Origin: Sphingomonas sp. IC081
GTDB taxonomy: Bacteria; Pseudomonadota; Alphaproteobacteria; Sphingomonadales; Sphingomonadaceae
Direction of reading: 5' to 3'
Length of the DNA stretch: 64,000 nucleotides
Assembly: GCF_006874585.1 (NCBI RefSeq)
Contig: NZ_CP029761.1
Location: 1,189,001 to 1,253,000 of the forward strand
The notes under the pieces were generated by a model, which saw only the letters and a list, made by a program, of their open reading frames with translations, was not told the DNA's origin and did not search any database. How positions within the stretch are numbered: position 1 is the first letter of the stretch; every line of letters starts with the position of its first letter. Of this stretch, positions 27,669 through 36,622 are shown one piece after another. The translations under genes and the position numbers were made by a program.

Positions 27669-28072
27669 GCCGCATCCTGCCCCAGATACTCGCTGGCGAT
27701 GGTGATGTAGTTGCGCCCGGCGTCGCGCGCGGCGGCGGCGGCTTCGCGCACCGACATGCATTCGCGGGCCTTGGCGAGGCGGATCAGCATCGGCAGGTTG
27801 ATGCCGGCGATCACTTCCACGCGGCCCGCTTCCATCAGCGAAATGGCGAGGTTGGACGGCGTGCCGCCGAACAGGTCGGTGAGGATGATGACGCCCGAAC
27901 CGCTGTCGACCGCGGTGATCGCGTCGGCAATCTCGCTGCGGCGGCGCTCCATGTCGTCATTGGGACCGATGCAAACGGTTGCAACCGCCGACTGATCGCC
28001 GACGACGTGTTCCATCGCGTTTACGAACTCCTCGGCTAGATTGCCGTGAGTGACGAGGATCATGCCGATCAT
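27665..28072 (-). CDS. PTS EIIA component, mannose/fructose family
   Basis: A 135-residue EIIA-Man type protein with the phosphorylatable His9 in LVTHGNLA and the DLFGGTPSNLA motif. No EIIB, EIIC or EIID genes are nearby, so a regulatory rather than transport role is likely, as in other alphaproteobacteria with this gene set. It is coupled to HPr. Upstream lie RapZ and HprK in the same orientation. Confidence 0.94.
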   Translation of the reverse strand: MIGMILVTHGNLAEEFVNAMEHVVGDQSAVATVCIGPNDDMERRRSEIADAITAVDSGSGVIILTDLFGGTPSNLAISLMEAGRVEVIAGINLPMLIRLAKARECMSVREAAAAARDAGRNYITIASEYLGQDAA

Positions 28073-28123
28073 GCTGGAAGCAGGCTCCGAACTTTTTCTT
28101 GCGTGGGCGACCAGGTTACTTGT

Positions 28124-29101
28124 TCATTTTTCACGCCGCTGACCCCCTTCCAGAAGATCGGCTGCTCGCGAGCCCAGGTTGCGGTGCAGCAATGTGGGCG
28201 AAAATCCCGCATCGCGCAAGGCCGCAGCCATGAGTTCGGCGGTGAATACCGACCTGTGACGCCCACCCGTACACCCGAAAGCGACGTGAACATAGGCTTT
28301 GCCCTGTGTGCGATAGCGTGGAAGCAGGAGCAGGAGAAGGTCGCGAATCCGCGTGAAAGCTTCGTTAAACGCAGGGTCCTGCCGGACATAGTCGCCCACG
28401 GGGGCATCAAGCCCGGTCATCGGCCTCAGCACCGGATCCCAATGCGGGTTTTCCACGAAGCGCATGTCGAACACGAGGTCGGCAAGCGGCGGCATCCCGC
28501 GCGAAAAACCGAAGCTCGATACCGTCAGCGTGAGGTCTTCCGGCGCTTCGGTTGCGAATCTTTCGCGAATCACGCGCTGGAGGTCGTTCGAGGTGAACTC
28601 GGTGGTTTCGACCAGGAGATCGGCCCAGCGGCGCAGTGGTGCCAGCAGTTCACGCTCGGCGCGGATGCCGGTGTCGACCGGGGCGTCGGCGGCCAGCGCG
28701 TGACGGCGGCGGGTCTCGTTGAAGCGGCGCTCCAGTTCCTTGCTCGAACAGTCGAGGAACAGGGTGTTGAGTTCGACATCCTCGCGCTCGTCGAGGGCCT
28801 TGACCTGCGCGATCACCCGCGCCGGGTCGAAGCCGCGGGTGCGACAATCGAAACCGATCGCCAGCGGCGGGCGCGGCGACCCTTCCGCGGTCGGGGACCG
28901 TTCGATCAGGCGATCGAGCAGGCGCACCGGGAAATTGTCGATGATCTCCCAGCCGAGGTCTTCGAGTACCCGCAGGGCAGTGGTCTTGCCCGCACCCAGC
29001 ATGCCCGTGACGAGCAGGACACGCTGACGATCGGCAGCCGGGGTGGGGGGAGGAACGGCGGCGCAGGGGGATGCGCCGCTTTCCGGGGATTCGCGATTCA
29101 T
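28124..29101 (-). CDS. rapZ: RNase adapter RapZ family P-loop protein
   Basis: RapZ is a nucleotide-binding protein that in E. coli guides RNase E to the GlmZ small RNA. The 325-residue protein has Walker A GMLGAGKTTAL near residue 33, DNFPVRLLDRL, and the C-terminal domain ending ...GCTGGRHRSVFTAE. A Pro/Ala-rich extension of about 25 residues precedes the P-loop. It lies between HprK and the EIIA-HPr pair, a conserved alphaproteobacterial order. Its RNA target in this organism is unknown. Confidence 0.93.
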   Translation of the reverse strand: MNRESPESGASPCAAVPPPTPAADRQRVLLVTGMLGAGKTTALRVLEDLGWEIIDNFPVRLLDRLIERSPTAEGSPRPPLAIGFDCRTRGFDPARVIAQVKALDEREDVELNTLFLDCSSKELERRFNETRRRHALAADAPVDTGIRAERELLAPLRRWADLLVETTEFTSNDLQRVIRERFATEAPEDLTLTVSSFGFSRGMPPLADLVFDMRFVENPHWDPVLRPMTGLDAPVGDYVRQDPAFNEAFTRIRDLLLLLLPRYRTQGKAYVHVAFGCTGGRHRSVFTAELMAAALRDAGFSPTLLHRNLGSRAADLLEGGQRREK

Positions 29102-29152
29102 CGCGTCTGTTTGCGCCGGGCGGCCGCGAAAGGGAAGGGGGTGCCGGTGCGG

Positions 29153-29626
29153 TCAGCCCGGCCTGTGGCCAAAGTGGGACAGTGCCAGTTCGGTCTTGAG
29201 CGCGAGCGGTCCCGATCCCGGCCAGAGGCGCAGATGTGGCAGCGGGATTCCGGCAATTTCAGTGGTTTGTGGGATCTCGATGAAGCGCGGTGCCGCGGGA
29301 TCGAGGGTGACGAGCAGGGCGAGCGGCACCTCTTCCACGCAGGGAAACGGCAGCAGCCCGAGATTGCGCACTTCGATCAGCCCGCGGGTATTGGGATGCG
29401 GGCGGGCGAGAAGCACGCCGTTTTCCGCCATCAGCAGCACGCTGTCGTCGCCCACCAGCGCGGCTCCCCGGTCGATCAGTTCCAGCGCGAGGCTGGACTT
29501 GCCGGTACCGGATGCGCCCTCGATCAGCACGCCGCGCCCGCCGATGGCGACGCAGGTCGACTGGCGCGCGAAGGGGGAGGGATGTGCCGGTGCCGGTGCG
29601 GATGCGGGTGGGGTGTCCATGCTCAT
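29153..29626 (-). CDS. hprK: HPr kinase/phosphorylase, short alphaproteobacterial form
   Basis: Phosphorylates HPr on its regulatory serine. At 157 residues it consists only of the C-terminal catalytic domain; the N-terminal domain of Firmicute enzymes is absent, which is normal for alphaproteobacteria. Walker A GASGTGKSSLALEL and the ALVGDDSVLL and RPHPNTRGLIEVRNLG segments are present. The start ATG overlaps the chvG stop (ATGA). An ATG four codons upstream would lie inside chvG. Confidence 0.93.
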   Translation of the reverse strand: MSMDTPPASAPAPAHPSPFARQSTCVAIGGRGVLIEGASGTGKSSLALELIDRGAALVGDDSVLLMAENGVLLARPHPNTRGLIEVRNLGLLPFPCVEEVPLALLVTLDPAAPRFIEIPQTTEIAGIPLPHLRLWPGSGPLALKTELALSHFGHRPG

Positions 29627-31278
29627 TCGCCCTGCCATGCGGGCAGCGAGACCACCAGCCGCGCGCCGTGTTCGCCGTCGATCCGGTCGGTCGCGCGCAG
29701 CTTGCCGAAGTGGGCCTCGACGATGGTGCGGGCGATGGCGAGGCCGAGGCCGCTGTGCTTGCCGAATTCCTCGCCGGAAGGGCGCAGCGAGTGGAAACGG
29801 TCGAAGATGCGTTCGCGCGCGCCTTCGGGGATGCCCGGGCCGTGGTCCGATACCGCGATGATCACCCGCGTACCCTCGCGCGCCAGCATGACCTCGATCG
29901 GCGCGCCGGCCGGGGAGAACGACACGGCGTTGTCGAGCAGGTTCTGGAGCACGCGCTCAAGGCGCGGCGCGTCGCCCGGCACCATCAGGCGGGTGGTCTC
30001 GTCCATGCCCGGTTCGCTGGTTTCCAGGACTTCGACCGGGCAATGGCCGTTGACGCCGCGCTGCGCCCTTTCGCTCGTCAGCGCGCGCACCAGGCGCCCC
30101 ATGTCGACCGGCTCGAAAGTCGTGCGGCTGAGTTCGGCGTCGATGCGGCTGGCATCGGCGATCTCGGTGACGAGGAAGTCGATCCGCCGCACGTCGTCCT
30201 TGGCGATGCCGATCAGCTGGCGGCGCAAGTCGGGCTCGTCCACCCGGTCGAGGCTTTCGAGCGCGCTGCGCAGCGAGGTCAGCGGGTTCTTGAGTTCGTG
30301 GGCGACATCGGCGGCAAAGCTCTCCACCGCGTCGATGCGCTGGCGCAGGGCTCCGCTCATGTCGGAGACGGCGCGGGCCAGCAGGCCGATCTCGTCGCGG
30401 CGGTCGGGCAGGCGGGGGACGACCACGCTGCGGTCGCGTCCGAGGCGCACGCGCACGGTGGCGCGCACCAGCTTGCGCAGCGGCTCGACGATGGTGCGCG
30501 CCAGGAACAGCGAGAGCAGGATCGAGACGGCAAAGGCGCCGCCGACGATGATCGCCAGGGTCTGGCGGGCCATGCGCACGTTTTCGGTGATGTCGCGGGC
30601 GTTGCGGGTGACCAGCAGGGCCTCGCCGTCATGGCCGACCGGCGTGGCGGCGATGATGATCGGGGTCTGGTCGGGGGCGGCCTCGTGGTTGACCTCGGTG
30701 CGGCCATTGAGGAGGGCCTGGGTGATCTCGGGCCATGCCCGCGCATTGGCCCCGGGATTGTCCTCGTACGGCGGGATCGGCGGGGCGCCGAGAACGAAGT
30801 CCATGCCCTGGTCGATGGCGCGGGCGGCATCCTGCAGCCAGGGCTCGCTGGCGGGATCGACCAGCCGGTAGGAGGGCGGCGCGAGGTCGAAGCTGTCGGC
30901 GACGAGCTTGCCGCCTGCGTCGTAGAGGCGCAGGCGCAGCGCCTGCCCGGCGCCGATGCGGGCGATCAGTGCGCGGCGATCGGCAGAGTCCATGCCGGTC
31001 AGCGCATGGGCAACGATCTCGGCCTGCGAGGCGGCAAGCCGATACCGCTCGGCCAGCAGTTCGCGCCGGTAGCTGTCAATGTAGAACAGGCTGCCGGCCA
31101 GCAGGGCGAGGGCGATGACGTTGACGGCGAGGATGCGCGCGGTGAGCGAGACGCGCCAGGGCAGGCCCAGCCGCATGCCGAGGGGCGTTTTCCGGTGCTT
31201 GCCCTTGCCCCGTTTGCCCTTGCCGCGTTTGCCCGTGCCGCGCCGGGAGCGCTTCATGCCCTGTTGGCGGGGCGCCAT
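29623..31278 (-). CDS. chvG: Sensor histidine kinase ChvG (ExoS-like)
   Basis: Inner-membrane sensor of the ChvG-ChvI system, which responds to acid and envelope stress in related bacteria. It has a first membrane segment (about 42-60), a periplasmic sensor domain, a second segment (about 231-250), HAMP, HisKA with the phospho-histidine in AADVAHELKNPLTSL, and HATPase motifs NLLDNAVSF, DHGPGIP and GLGLAIARTI. The N-terminus has an unusual basic repeat GKRGKGKRGKGK (about 15-27). Start choice is uncertain; in-frame ATGs at 31296, 31278 and 31257 are possible. Confidence 0.93.
   Translation of the reverse strand: MAPRQQGMKRSRRGTGKRGKGKRGKGKHRKTPLGMRLGLPWRVSLTARILAVNVIALALLAGSLFYIDSYRRELLAERYRLAASQAEIVAHALTGMDSADRRALIARIGAGQALRLRLYDAGGKLVADSFDLAPPSYRLVDPASEPWLQDAARAIDQGMDFVLGAPPIPPYEDNPGANARAWPEITQALLNGRTEVNHEAAPDQTPIIIAATPVGHDGEALLVTRNARDITENVRMARQTLAIIVGGAFAVSILLSLFLARTIVEPLRKLVRATVRVRLGRDRSVVVPRLPDRRDEIGLLARAVSDMSGALRQRIDAVESFAADVAHELKNPLTSLRSALESLDRVDEPDLRRQLIGIAKDDVRRIDFLVTEIADASRIDAELSRTTFEPVDMGRLVRALTSERAQRGVNGHCPVEVLETSEPGMDETTRLMVPGDAPRLERVLQNLLDNAVSFSPAGAPIEVMLAREGTRVIIAVSDHGPGIPEGARERIFDRFHSLRPSGEEFGKHSGLGLAIARTIVEAHFGKLRATDRIDGEHGARLVVSLPAWQGE
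31196..31245. repeat. Short tandem repeat encoding a Lys/Arg/Gly tract in ChvG
   Basis: Imperfect repeats of a ~12-bp unit, TTGCCCCGTTTG with variants, encode the GKRGKGKRGKGK segment on the minus strand. Such units can change in copy number by replication slippage. Confidence 0.6.
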
Positions 31279-31288
31279 GCTGCGGGAT

Positions 31289-32053
31289 TCAGGCATCGGA
31301 GAAGGAGTAACCGGCGCCGTAGAGCGTGTCGATCGCGCCGAACTCGGGGTCGACCGCGCGGAACTTGCGGCGCAGGCGCTTGATGTGGCTGTCGATCGTG
31401 CGGTCGTCGACGTAGACGTCCTCGCTGTAGGCGGCATCCATCAGCTGGTTACGGCTCTTGACCACGCCGGGGCGGGTGGCGAGCGCCTCGAGGATCAGGA
31501 ATTCGGTCACCGTCAGCGACACCGGCTCACCTTCCCAGGCGACCTGATGACGCGCGGGGTCGAGTTGCAGGCGGCCGCGCACGACGAGGTCCGGCAGGCC
31601 TTCGCCAGCGGCCGCATCGCTGGGCGTGCGGGTCAGTTCGCTGCGGCGCAGGATGGCGCGGATGCGCGCCACCAGCAGGCGCTGGCTGAAGGGTTTGGTG
31701 ATATAGTCGTCGGCACCCATCGCGAGGCCGAGGGCCTCGTCCGGCTCCTCGTCCTTGGACGTGAGGAAGATCACCGGCAGGCTCGATTGCGCGCGCAGCG
31801 CCTGCAGCAGCGAGAGGCCGTCCATGCGCGGCATCTTGATGTCGAAGATGGCAAGGTCGGGCGGATTGTCGAGCAGGGCCTTCAGCGCGGTTTCGCCGTC
31901 GGTATAGACCCGCGTGGCGAAACCTTCGGCCTGCAGGCTGATCGAGAGGGTGGTGAGGATGTTGCGGTCGTCATCGACCAGCGCGATGGTCTGCGCGCGT
32001 GCTGCGGGACTGTCTCCGGGGGCTGTCGCAGGATCTGCCATGGGGCGGTGCAC
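31289..32053 (-). CDS. chvI: Response regulator ChvI
   Basis: OmpR-family regulator paired with ChvG. The 254-residue protein has a receiver domain (acidic DDD near residue 27, phospho-aspartate in [12 protein letters not shown], Lys in FLTSKDEE) and a winged-helix DNA-binding domain ending [12 protein letters not shown]. The GTG start has AGAGGA 3-5 nt upstream; an ATG four codons later has none. It is divergent from pckA, which is controlled by ChvI in rhizobia, so a shared control region is likely. Confidence 0.95.
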   Translation of the reverse strand: MHRPMADPATAPGDSPAARAQTIALVDDDRNILTTLSISLQAEGFATRVYTDGETALKALLDNPPDLAIFDIKMPRMDGLSLLQALRAQSSLPVIFLTSKDEEPDEALGLAMGADDYITKPFSQRLLVARIRAILRRSELTRTPSDAAAGEGLPDLVVRGRLQLDPARHQVAWEGEPVSLTVTEFLILEALATRPGVVKSRNQLMDAAYSEDVYVDDRTIDSHIKRLRRKFRAVDPEFGAIDTLYGAGYSFSDA

Positions 32054-32243
32054 TGTCCTCTTGTCGCAGCATTTTTCGATAGGATGGTACGCCTAGCCGG
32101 ACCGCTTCGGGCTGACAATCTCCGTTCCCGACGCAAAAGGGATGGCGTTCGTCGCGAGGGGCTTGGTTTATTTCTGCGGCGATTTGATCGAAAAGGGAGC
32201 GGCGCGTAAGCGCGGCCCCGAGTCTTGCGTAAAAATGTCCGGG

Positions 32244-32268
32244 CGCCAGACGACCCCGTCGTCTGGCG
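32244..32268 (+). promoter_or_regulatory. Perfect 11-bp hairpin in the pckA leader
   Basis: CGCCAGACGAC and its exact complement are separated by CCC. The hairpin ends about 10 nt before the GGAGG ribosome binding site of pckA. There is no U-tract. It may be a leader structure that influences pckA expression or part of a regulator site in the chvI-pckA divergent region. Confidence 0.6.
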
Positions 32269-32284
32269 TCTGAAAATGGAGGAG

Positions 32285-33892
32285 ATGACATTGACCGCTA
32301 CCCTGAACTACTCGCTTGCCAAACAAGGCATTGAAACCAGTGCGGAAATATTCGCAAACCTGGGCACGGCACCGCTCGTCGAGCATGCAGTACGCAATGG
32401 AGAAGGCGTACTGAGTGCGGACGGTCCGTTCGTCGTTGCCACCGGCAAGCACACCGGCCGTTCGGCCAAGGACAAGTTCATCGTCAAGGACGCCGAGACG
32501 CAGGATACCGTCTGGTGGGGCAAGACCAACGTCGCCATGACGCCGGAGCACTTCGCGGCGCTCAAGGAGGACTTCCTCAAGGCCGTCGCCGAGAAGGACA
32601 CGCTCTACGTGGCGGACCTGTTCGGCGGCTCGCAGCCCGAGCACCGCGTCAAGGTGCGGGTCATCAATGAATTCGCCTGGCACAACCTGTTCATCCGCAC
32701 CCTGCTGGTGCGTCCCACCGAGGCCGAACTCGCGGATTTCGCGCCCGAATACACGATCATCGACTTGCCGGGCTTCCGCGCCGATCCCGCGCGTCACGGC
32801 TGCCGCAGCGAAACCGTGATCGCGGTCAACTTCACCGAGAAGCTGATCCTGATCGGCGGCACCGCCTATGCGGGCGAGATGAAGAAGTCGGTCTTCGGCA
32901 TCCTCAACTACCTGCTGCCGGTCAAGGGCGTGATGCCGATGCACTGCTCGGCCAACATCGGCCCGGACGGCGATACCGCGGTGTTCTTCGGTCTGTCGGG
33001 CACCGGCAAGACCACGCTTTCGGCCGATGCCTCGCGCACGCTGATCGGCGATGACGAGCATGGCTGGTCGGACACCGCCGTGTTCAACTTCGAAGGCGGT
33101 TGCTACGCCAAGATGATCCGCCTCTCGGCCGAGGCCGAGCCGGAGATCTTCGCCACCACCAAACGCTTCGGCACCGTGCTCGAGAACGTGGTGATCGATC
33201 CGGTGACGCGCCAGATCGATCTTGAAGACAACTCCCTGGCCGAGAACAGCCGCGGTTCCTACCCGATCGACTTCATCCCGAACACTTCGGAGAAGAACCT
33301 CGGCCCGGTTCCCAAGAACATCATCTTCCTCACCGCCGATGCCTACGGCGTGCTGCCGCCGATCGCGCGGCTTACCCCCGACCAGGCGATGTATCACTTC
33401 CTCTCGGGCTATACCGCGCGCGTCGCCGGTACCGAGATCGGCGTGACCGAGCCGGAAGCCACCTTCAGCACCTGCTTCGGCGCGCCGTTCATGCCGCGTC
33501 ACCCCTCGGTCTACGGCAACCTCCTCAAGGAGCGCATCGCCAAGGGCGGCGTGAAGTGCTGGCTGGTCAACACCGGCTGGTCGGGCGGCAAGGCGACCAT
33601 GGAAGGCATCAAGCGCATGCCGATCAAGGCCACCCGCGCGCTGCTCAATGCGGCGCTCGACGGCAGCCTCAACACGGCCGAGTTCAAGGAAGATCCGAAC
33701 TTCGGCTTCGAGGTTCCGGTGGCGGTGCCCGGCGTCGATGCCCGGCTGCTCGATCCGCGCGGCGCCTGGGCGGACGGCGCCGAGTACGACAAGACCGCAC
33801 AGACGCTGGTCAAGCAGTTCATCGACAACTTCGCCCAGTTCGAAGCCCATGTCGACGAAGGCGTGCGCAAGGCGGCTCCCGTTTCGGCGTGA
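32285..33892 (+). CDS. pckA: Phosphoenolpyruvate carboxykinase (ATP)
   Basis: Converts oxaloacetate and ATP to phosphoenolpyruvate in gluconeogenesis. The 535-residue protein carries the kinase loop [29 protein letters not shown] and the C-terminal [18 protein letters not shown] lies only 2 nt before the chosen ATG. A TTG two codons further on has better spacing, and upstream ATGs at 32276 and 32225 are also in frame, so the exact start is uncertain by a few codons. It is divergent from chvI, and a strong terminator follows. Confidence 0.97.
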   Translation: MTLTATLNYSLAKQGIETSAEIFANLGTAPLVEHAVRNGEGVLSADGPFVVATGKHTGRSAKDKFIVKDAETQDTVWWGKTNVAMTPEHFAALKEDFLKAVAEKDTLYVADLFGGSQPEHRVKVRVINEFAWHNLFIRTLLVRPTEAELADFAPEYTIIDLPGFRADPARHGCRSETVIAVNFTEKLILIGGTAYAGEMKKSVFGILNYLLPVKGVMPMHCSANIGPDGDTAVFFGLSGTGKTTLSADASRTLIGDDEHGWSDTAVFNFEGGCYAKMIRLSAEAEPEIFATTKRFGTVLENVVIDPVTRQIDLEDNSLAENSRGSYPIDFIPNTSEKNLGPVPKNIIFLTADAYGVLPPIARLTPDQAMYHFLSGYTARVAGTEIGVTEPEATFSTCFGAPFMPRHPSVYGNLLKERIAKGGVKCWLVNTGWSGGKATMEGIKRMPIKATRALLNAALDGSLNTAEFKEDPNFGFEVPVAVPGVDARLLDPRGAWADGAEYDKTAQTLVKQFIDNFAQFEAHVDEGVRKAAPVSA

Positions 33893-33922
33893 TCCGGCGC
33901 TGTTCGGCGTGAAATAAGGGCA

Positions 33923-33955
33923 GGGCCCCGGAGCGACCGTTCCGGGGCCCTTGTC
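33923..33955 (+). terminator. Intrinsic terminator of pckA
   Basis: GGGCCCCGGA pairs perfectly with TCCGGGGCCC across an 8-nt loop, followed by a T-rich tail TTGTCTTGTC. Confidence 0.85.
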
Positions 33956-34012
33956 TTGTCACGAATAGGGTGCATCTTGCGGTTCCCCCCTCTCTTTCAT
34001 GGAGATACGAAC

Positions 34013-34366
34013 ATGGGACTTTTCGACGGCATTCTCGGTCAGGTCAGCGAACACCCCGATGTCGCCAACCTCGCAGGCCAGCTGGGCATCGAGCCGGCGA
34101 CGGCCGAGAAGGCGATCGCCGCGCTCGGCTTCGCGCACCAGCAGGAAGGTGACACCGCGCAGCTGGCCGCCGCCAAGACCGGCCTCGGTGTCGACACGAT
34201 CCAGCAGATCATCGCCGCGATCGGCGGCGAGGGCTCGCTGAGCCAGTTTGCCGGCATGCTGGCGAACGACCCCGGAAAGTTCGCGGCCTTGCTCGACAAG
34301 GACGGCGACGGCAGCGTGATCGACGACATCACCGATGCCGCCAAGGGCCTGTTCGGGCAGCGCTGA
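34013..34366 (+). CDS. YidB-like / small hypothetical protein with DxDxDG motif
   Basis: A 117-residue protein starting MGLFDGILGQV, as in YidB-like (DUF937-type) proteins, with Ala/Gly-rich helices. Near the C-terminus LDKDGDGSVIDDI resembles an EF-hand or dockerin-type calcium loop. Function is unknown. The start has GGAG 10 nt upstream. It is a single-gene unit between the pckA terminator and its own terminator. Confidence 0.8.
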   Translation: MGLFDGILGQVSEHPDVANLAGQLGIEPATAEKAIAALGFAHQQEGDTAQLAAAKTGLGVDTIQQIIAAIGGEGSLSQFAGMLANDPGKFAALLDKDGDGSVIDDITDAAKGLFGQR

Positions 34367-34384
34367 TCGCCAACGCGGCGCAGC

Positions 34385-34422
34385 AAAAAGGGCGCTCCGG
34401 CCAGGCCGGGGCGCCCTTTTCC
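34385..34422. terminator. Bidirectional terminator between YidB-like and DUF885 genes
   Basis: AAAAAGGGCGC-CCGGC and GCCGG-GCGCCCTTTT form a 12-bp stem (one wobble) flanked by A and T runs, suited to the convergent genes on both sides. Confidence 0.85.
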
Positions 34423-34436
34423 TGTCTGCGGTGAAA

Positions 34437-36290
34437 TCAGCGCTTGCGCGTTACCGCGATGTAGTCGTCGATGTTGGTGGCCAGCACGTCGAGCGGGACG
34501 TTGCCGCCGTCGACCACGGCCTGGTCGAAATCGCGCAGGTCATAGGCCGAACCCAGCGCCTGCTGCGCGCGGCTGCGCTGGAGGTTGATCTCCGAATGGC
34601 CCATCTTGTAGCCGCAGGCCTGTCCCGGCCAGGAGCAGTAGCGGTCCACTTCGCTGGCGATTTCCTCCCGCTTGTTGCCGTTCTTCTGCATGAAGAACTG
34701 CACCGCCTGTTCGCGGCCCCAGCCCTTGGTGTGGAGGCCGGTGTCGACCACCATGCGGCAGGCGCGGAAGGCCAGCGACTGGAGGTAACCGAGGCGGCCG
34801 ACCGGATCGTTGTCGTAGGCGCCCAGTTCGTCGGCCAGCTGCTCGCCGTAAAGCGCCCAGCCTTCCGAATAGGCGTTGAACGCCAGCATCGAGCGGATCA
34901 GCGGCAGGCGGTTGGCATATTCGCCCTGCCAGACGTGGCCGGGGATCGCCTCGTGATGGACCAGCGTGGGCAGGTCGTACTTGCGGTGCAGGTCGGTGGA
35001 ACGCAGGTTGATCCACATCTTGCCCGGCACCGTGCCGTCCTTCGAGCCGCCGCCGCCGTAAGCGGTGGGGGCGCCGGGTTCCTCGGCAAGCGGCAGGCGG
35101 TGCACTTCCACCTTGCCCGAAACCGGATCGCGGAAGGCGCGCGGCATCTGCGCGCGGATCCAGTCCACCCGCTTCTGGATGAAGGCCATGATCTCGGCGC
35201 GGCCGGGATCGCCCTCGGGGAACATGAAGCGCTTGTCGCTGCCGAGCGCGGTCATGCGCTCGCCCACGGTGCCCTGCGTGTAGCCGAGCGACTTCAGGAT
35301 CGGCTCCATGCGGGCGTGAAGCACGGCCAGTTCCTCGAGGCCGCGCTCATGGATTTGCGCGGCGGGGACGGTCGTGGTCGTGCTGGCGCGCAGGGCCCAG
35401 GCGTAGAATTCGTCGCCGTGCGGGCGCGCGCTCATGCCGGGGTCGCTCTTGGCAAGGCCGCGCTGGCGCTTGAGTTCGGCGAGCTGGCGTTCGAGCGCGG
35501 GCACCACTTCGCCCGCCACGATCCTCTTCGTGCGGCCTTCCCAGTCGCCGGGGATCGTTTTGGTGCGGCTGACCAGCGAGGAGACCATGCCGCCGCCGCC
35601 ATCGCGGGCATCGGCAAGGGTGCTTTCCATCTGGGCGATGGCGCGGTCCAGCAGGAAGTCGGGTGGGACAAGGCCCTGGTCGGTCGCCGCGCGCATGCGC
35701 TCCAGTTCGCCGTCGAGCTGGCTGTCGAACTGCGAGAGGCGCGCGACATAGGCCTCGGCGTCCTCGGCGGTCTTCACCTGGTGGTCGGCATCGAGGAACT
35801 TGGGCGTGTCGAGATAGGCGCCGACGTTCTGGATCACCACGTAGGGGGTGTTGCGCCAGCCGCCGACGGCAACGTCGCCGTAGGGCAGGGCAAGACCGTC
35901 GAGCGAGGTCTTGTAGGCGCTGCGGATCACCGCCAGGCTGGTGCGCTCGGCATGGTTCAGGTGGCTGGGGTTGAAGGCCTGCACTTTGGCAAGATCGCCG
36001 CGCAGCGTGTCGGCAAGCGCCGCGCGTCCGGCAAAGGAGCGGTCCTCCAGTTGCGATCGCAGCGCGGCATGGGTGCCGGTATCGACGCCAAGCGTGGTGG
36101 CGGTTTCGGGGGCGTGCCGGATCAGGTCCCAGGCGACCGCATCGAGCAGCGGCGCGGCGCTTGTCGGCGCGGCAGGCGAGGCGGCCAGCGCGCGGGCGCC
36201 CGGCAGCGCGAGCGCGGCCGTGCCGGTGGCGAGAAGCTGTAGCGTGGTGCGGCGCGAGAGGGGCGCGCTTCCCATGACGTGGTTGTTCAT
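34437..36290 (-). CDS. DUF885 family exported protein (putative metallopeptidase)
   Basis: A 617-residue protein of the DUF885 family, often considered zinc-dependent peptidases. The conserved site HHEAIPGH is at residues 445-452, with Glu nearby in AYSEGWALYGE. The N-terminus SRRTTLQLLATGTAALALPG resembles a Tat signal, so it probably acts in the periplasm after folding. It stands alone, convergent to the YidB-like gene. The substrate is unknown. Confidence 0.88.
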   Translation of the reverse strand: MNNHVMGSAPLSRRTTLQLLATGTAALALPGARALAASPAAPTSAAPLLDAVAWDLIRHAPETATTLGVDTGTHAALRSQLEDRSFAGRAALADTLRGDLAKVQAFNPSHLNHAERTSLAVIRSAYKTSLDGLALPYGDVAVGGWRNTPYVVIQNVGAYLDTPKFLDADHQVKTAEDAEAYVARLSQFDSQLDGELERMRAATDQGLVPPDFLLDRAIAQMESTLADARDGGGGMVSSLVSRTKTIPGDWEGRTKRIVAGEVVPALERQLAELKRQRGLAKSDPGMSARPHGDEFYAWALRASTTTTVPAAQIHERGLEELAVLHARMEPILKSLGYTQGTVGERMTALGSDKRFMFPEGDPGRAEIMAFIQKRVDWIRAQMPRAFRDPVSGKVEVHRLPLAEEPGAPTAYGGGGSKDGTVPGKMWINLRSTDLHRKYDLPTLVHHEAIPGHVWQGEYANRLPLIRSMLAFNAYSEGWALYGEQLADELGAYDNDPVGRLGYLQSLAFRACRMVVDTGLHTKGWGREQAVQFFMQKNGNKREEIASEVDRYCSWPGQACGYKMGHSEINLQRSRAQQALGSAYDLRDFDQAVVDGGNVPLDVLATNIDDYIAVTRKR

Positions 36291-36369
36291 GGCCGGCGAA
36301 ACTGGCGAGCGCGGGGCCCGCTGTCAAACCCGCTCGATTGCGCCGCCGTGCTGGGCTAGGGGATAAGCC

Positions 36370-36579
36370 ATGGATATTGCGCTTTCCCTGCTCGTTCTTG
36401 CCATTGCCGCGCTTGTGCTGGGGGCGACCGCGCTGTTCCGGCGCGGCGGCTATCGCAGGCAGGCGGTGCTGATGCTGGTGCTGGCGGCCGTGATGGCGGT
36501 GAACGTGGCGATCCTGGTGGTGCCGACGGGCCGCGGCGAGACGGTGGCGGCGGCAGCAAAGGAAAAGGCGCCGGAGTAG
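36370..36579 (+). CDS. Small two-helix membrane protein
   Basis: A 69-residue protein with two hydrophobic segments, about 4-23 and 31-51, joined by a basic loop FRRGGYRRQ, and a charged C-terminus. No family recognised. AGGGGATA lies about 8 nt before the ATG, which supports translation. It is divergent from the DUF885 gene with about 80 bp between and convergent with the alpha/beta hydrolase gene. Confidence 0.65.
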   Translation: MDIALSLLVLAIAALVLGATALFRRGGYRRQAVLMLVLAAVMAVNVAILVVPTGRGETVAAAAKEKAPE

Positions 36580-36622
36580 CTCTCCGACGCCTCGTGTTTT
36601 CCGGTCCGCGGTCTCGCGCCGA

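Noticed and set aside
28046..30871. Long plus-strand open frame (941 codons) across EIIA, RapZ, HprK and ChvG
   Set aside because: It runs antisense to four recognised genes and has no motif of its own.
32168..33850. Minus-strand open frame (560 codons) opposite pckA
   Set aside because: pckA is unambiguous and the antisense product has no domain.
34335..36242. Plus-strand open frame (635 codons) opposite the DUF885 gene
   Set aside because: The DUF885 protein has a Tat-like signal and HHEAIPGH; the plus-strand frame has none.
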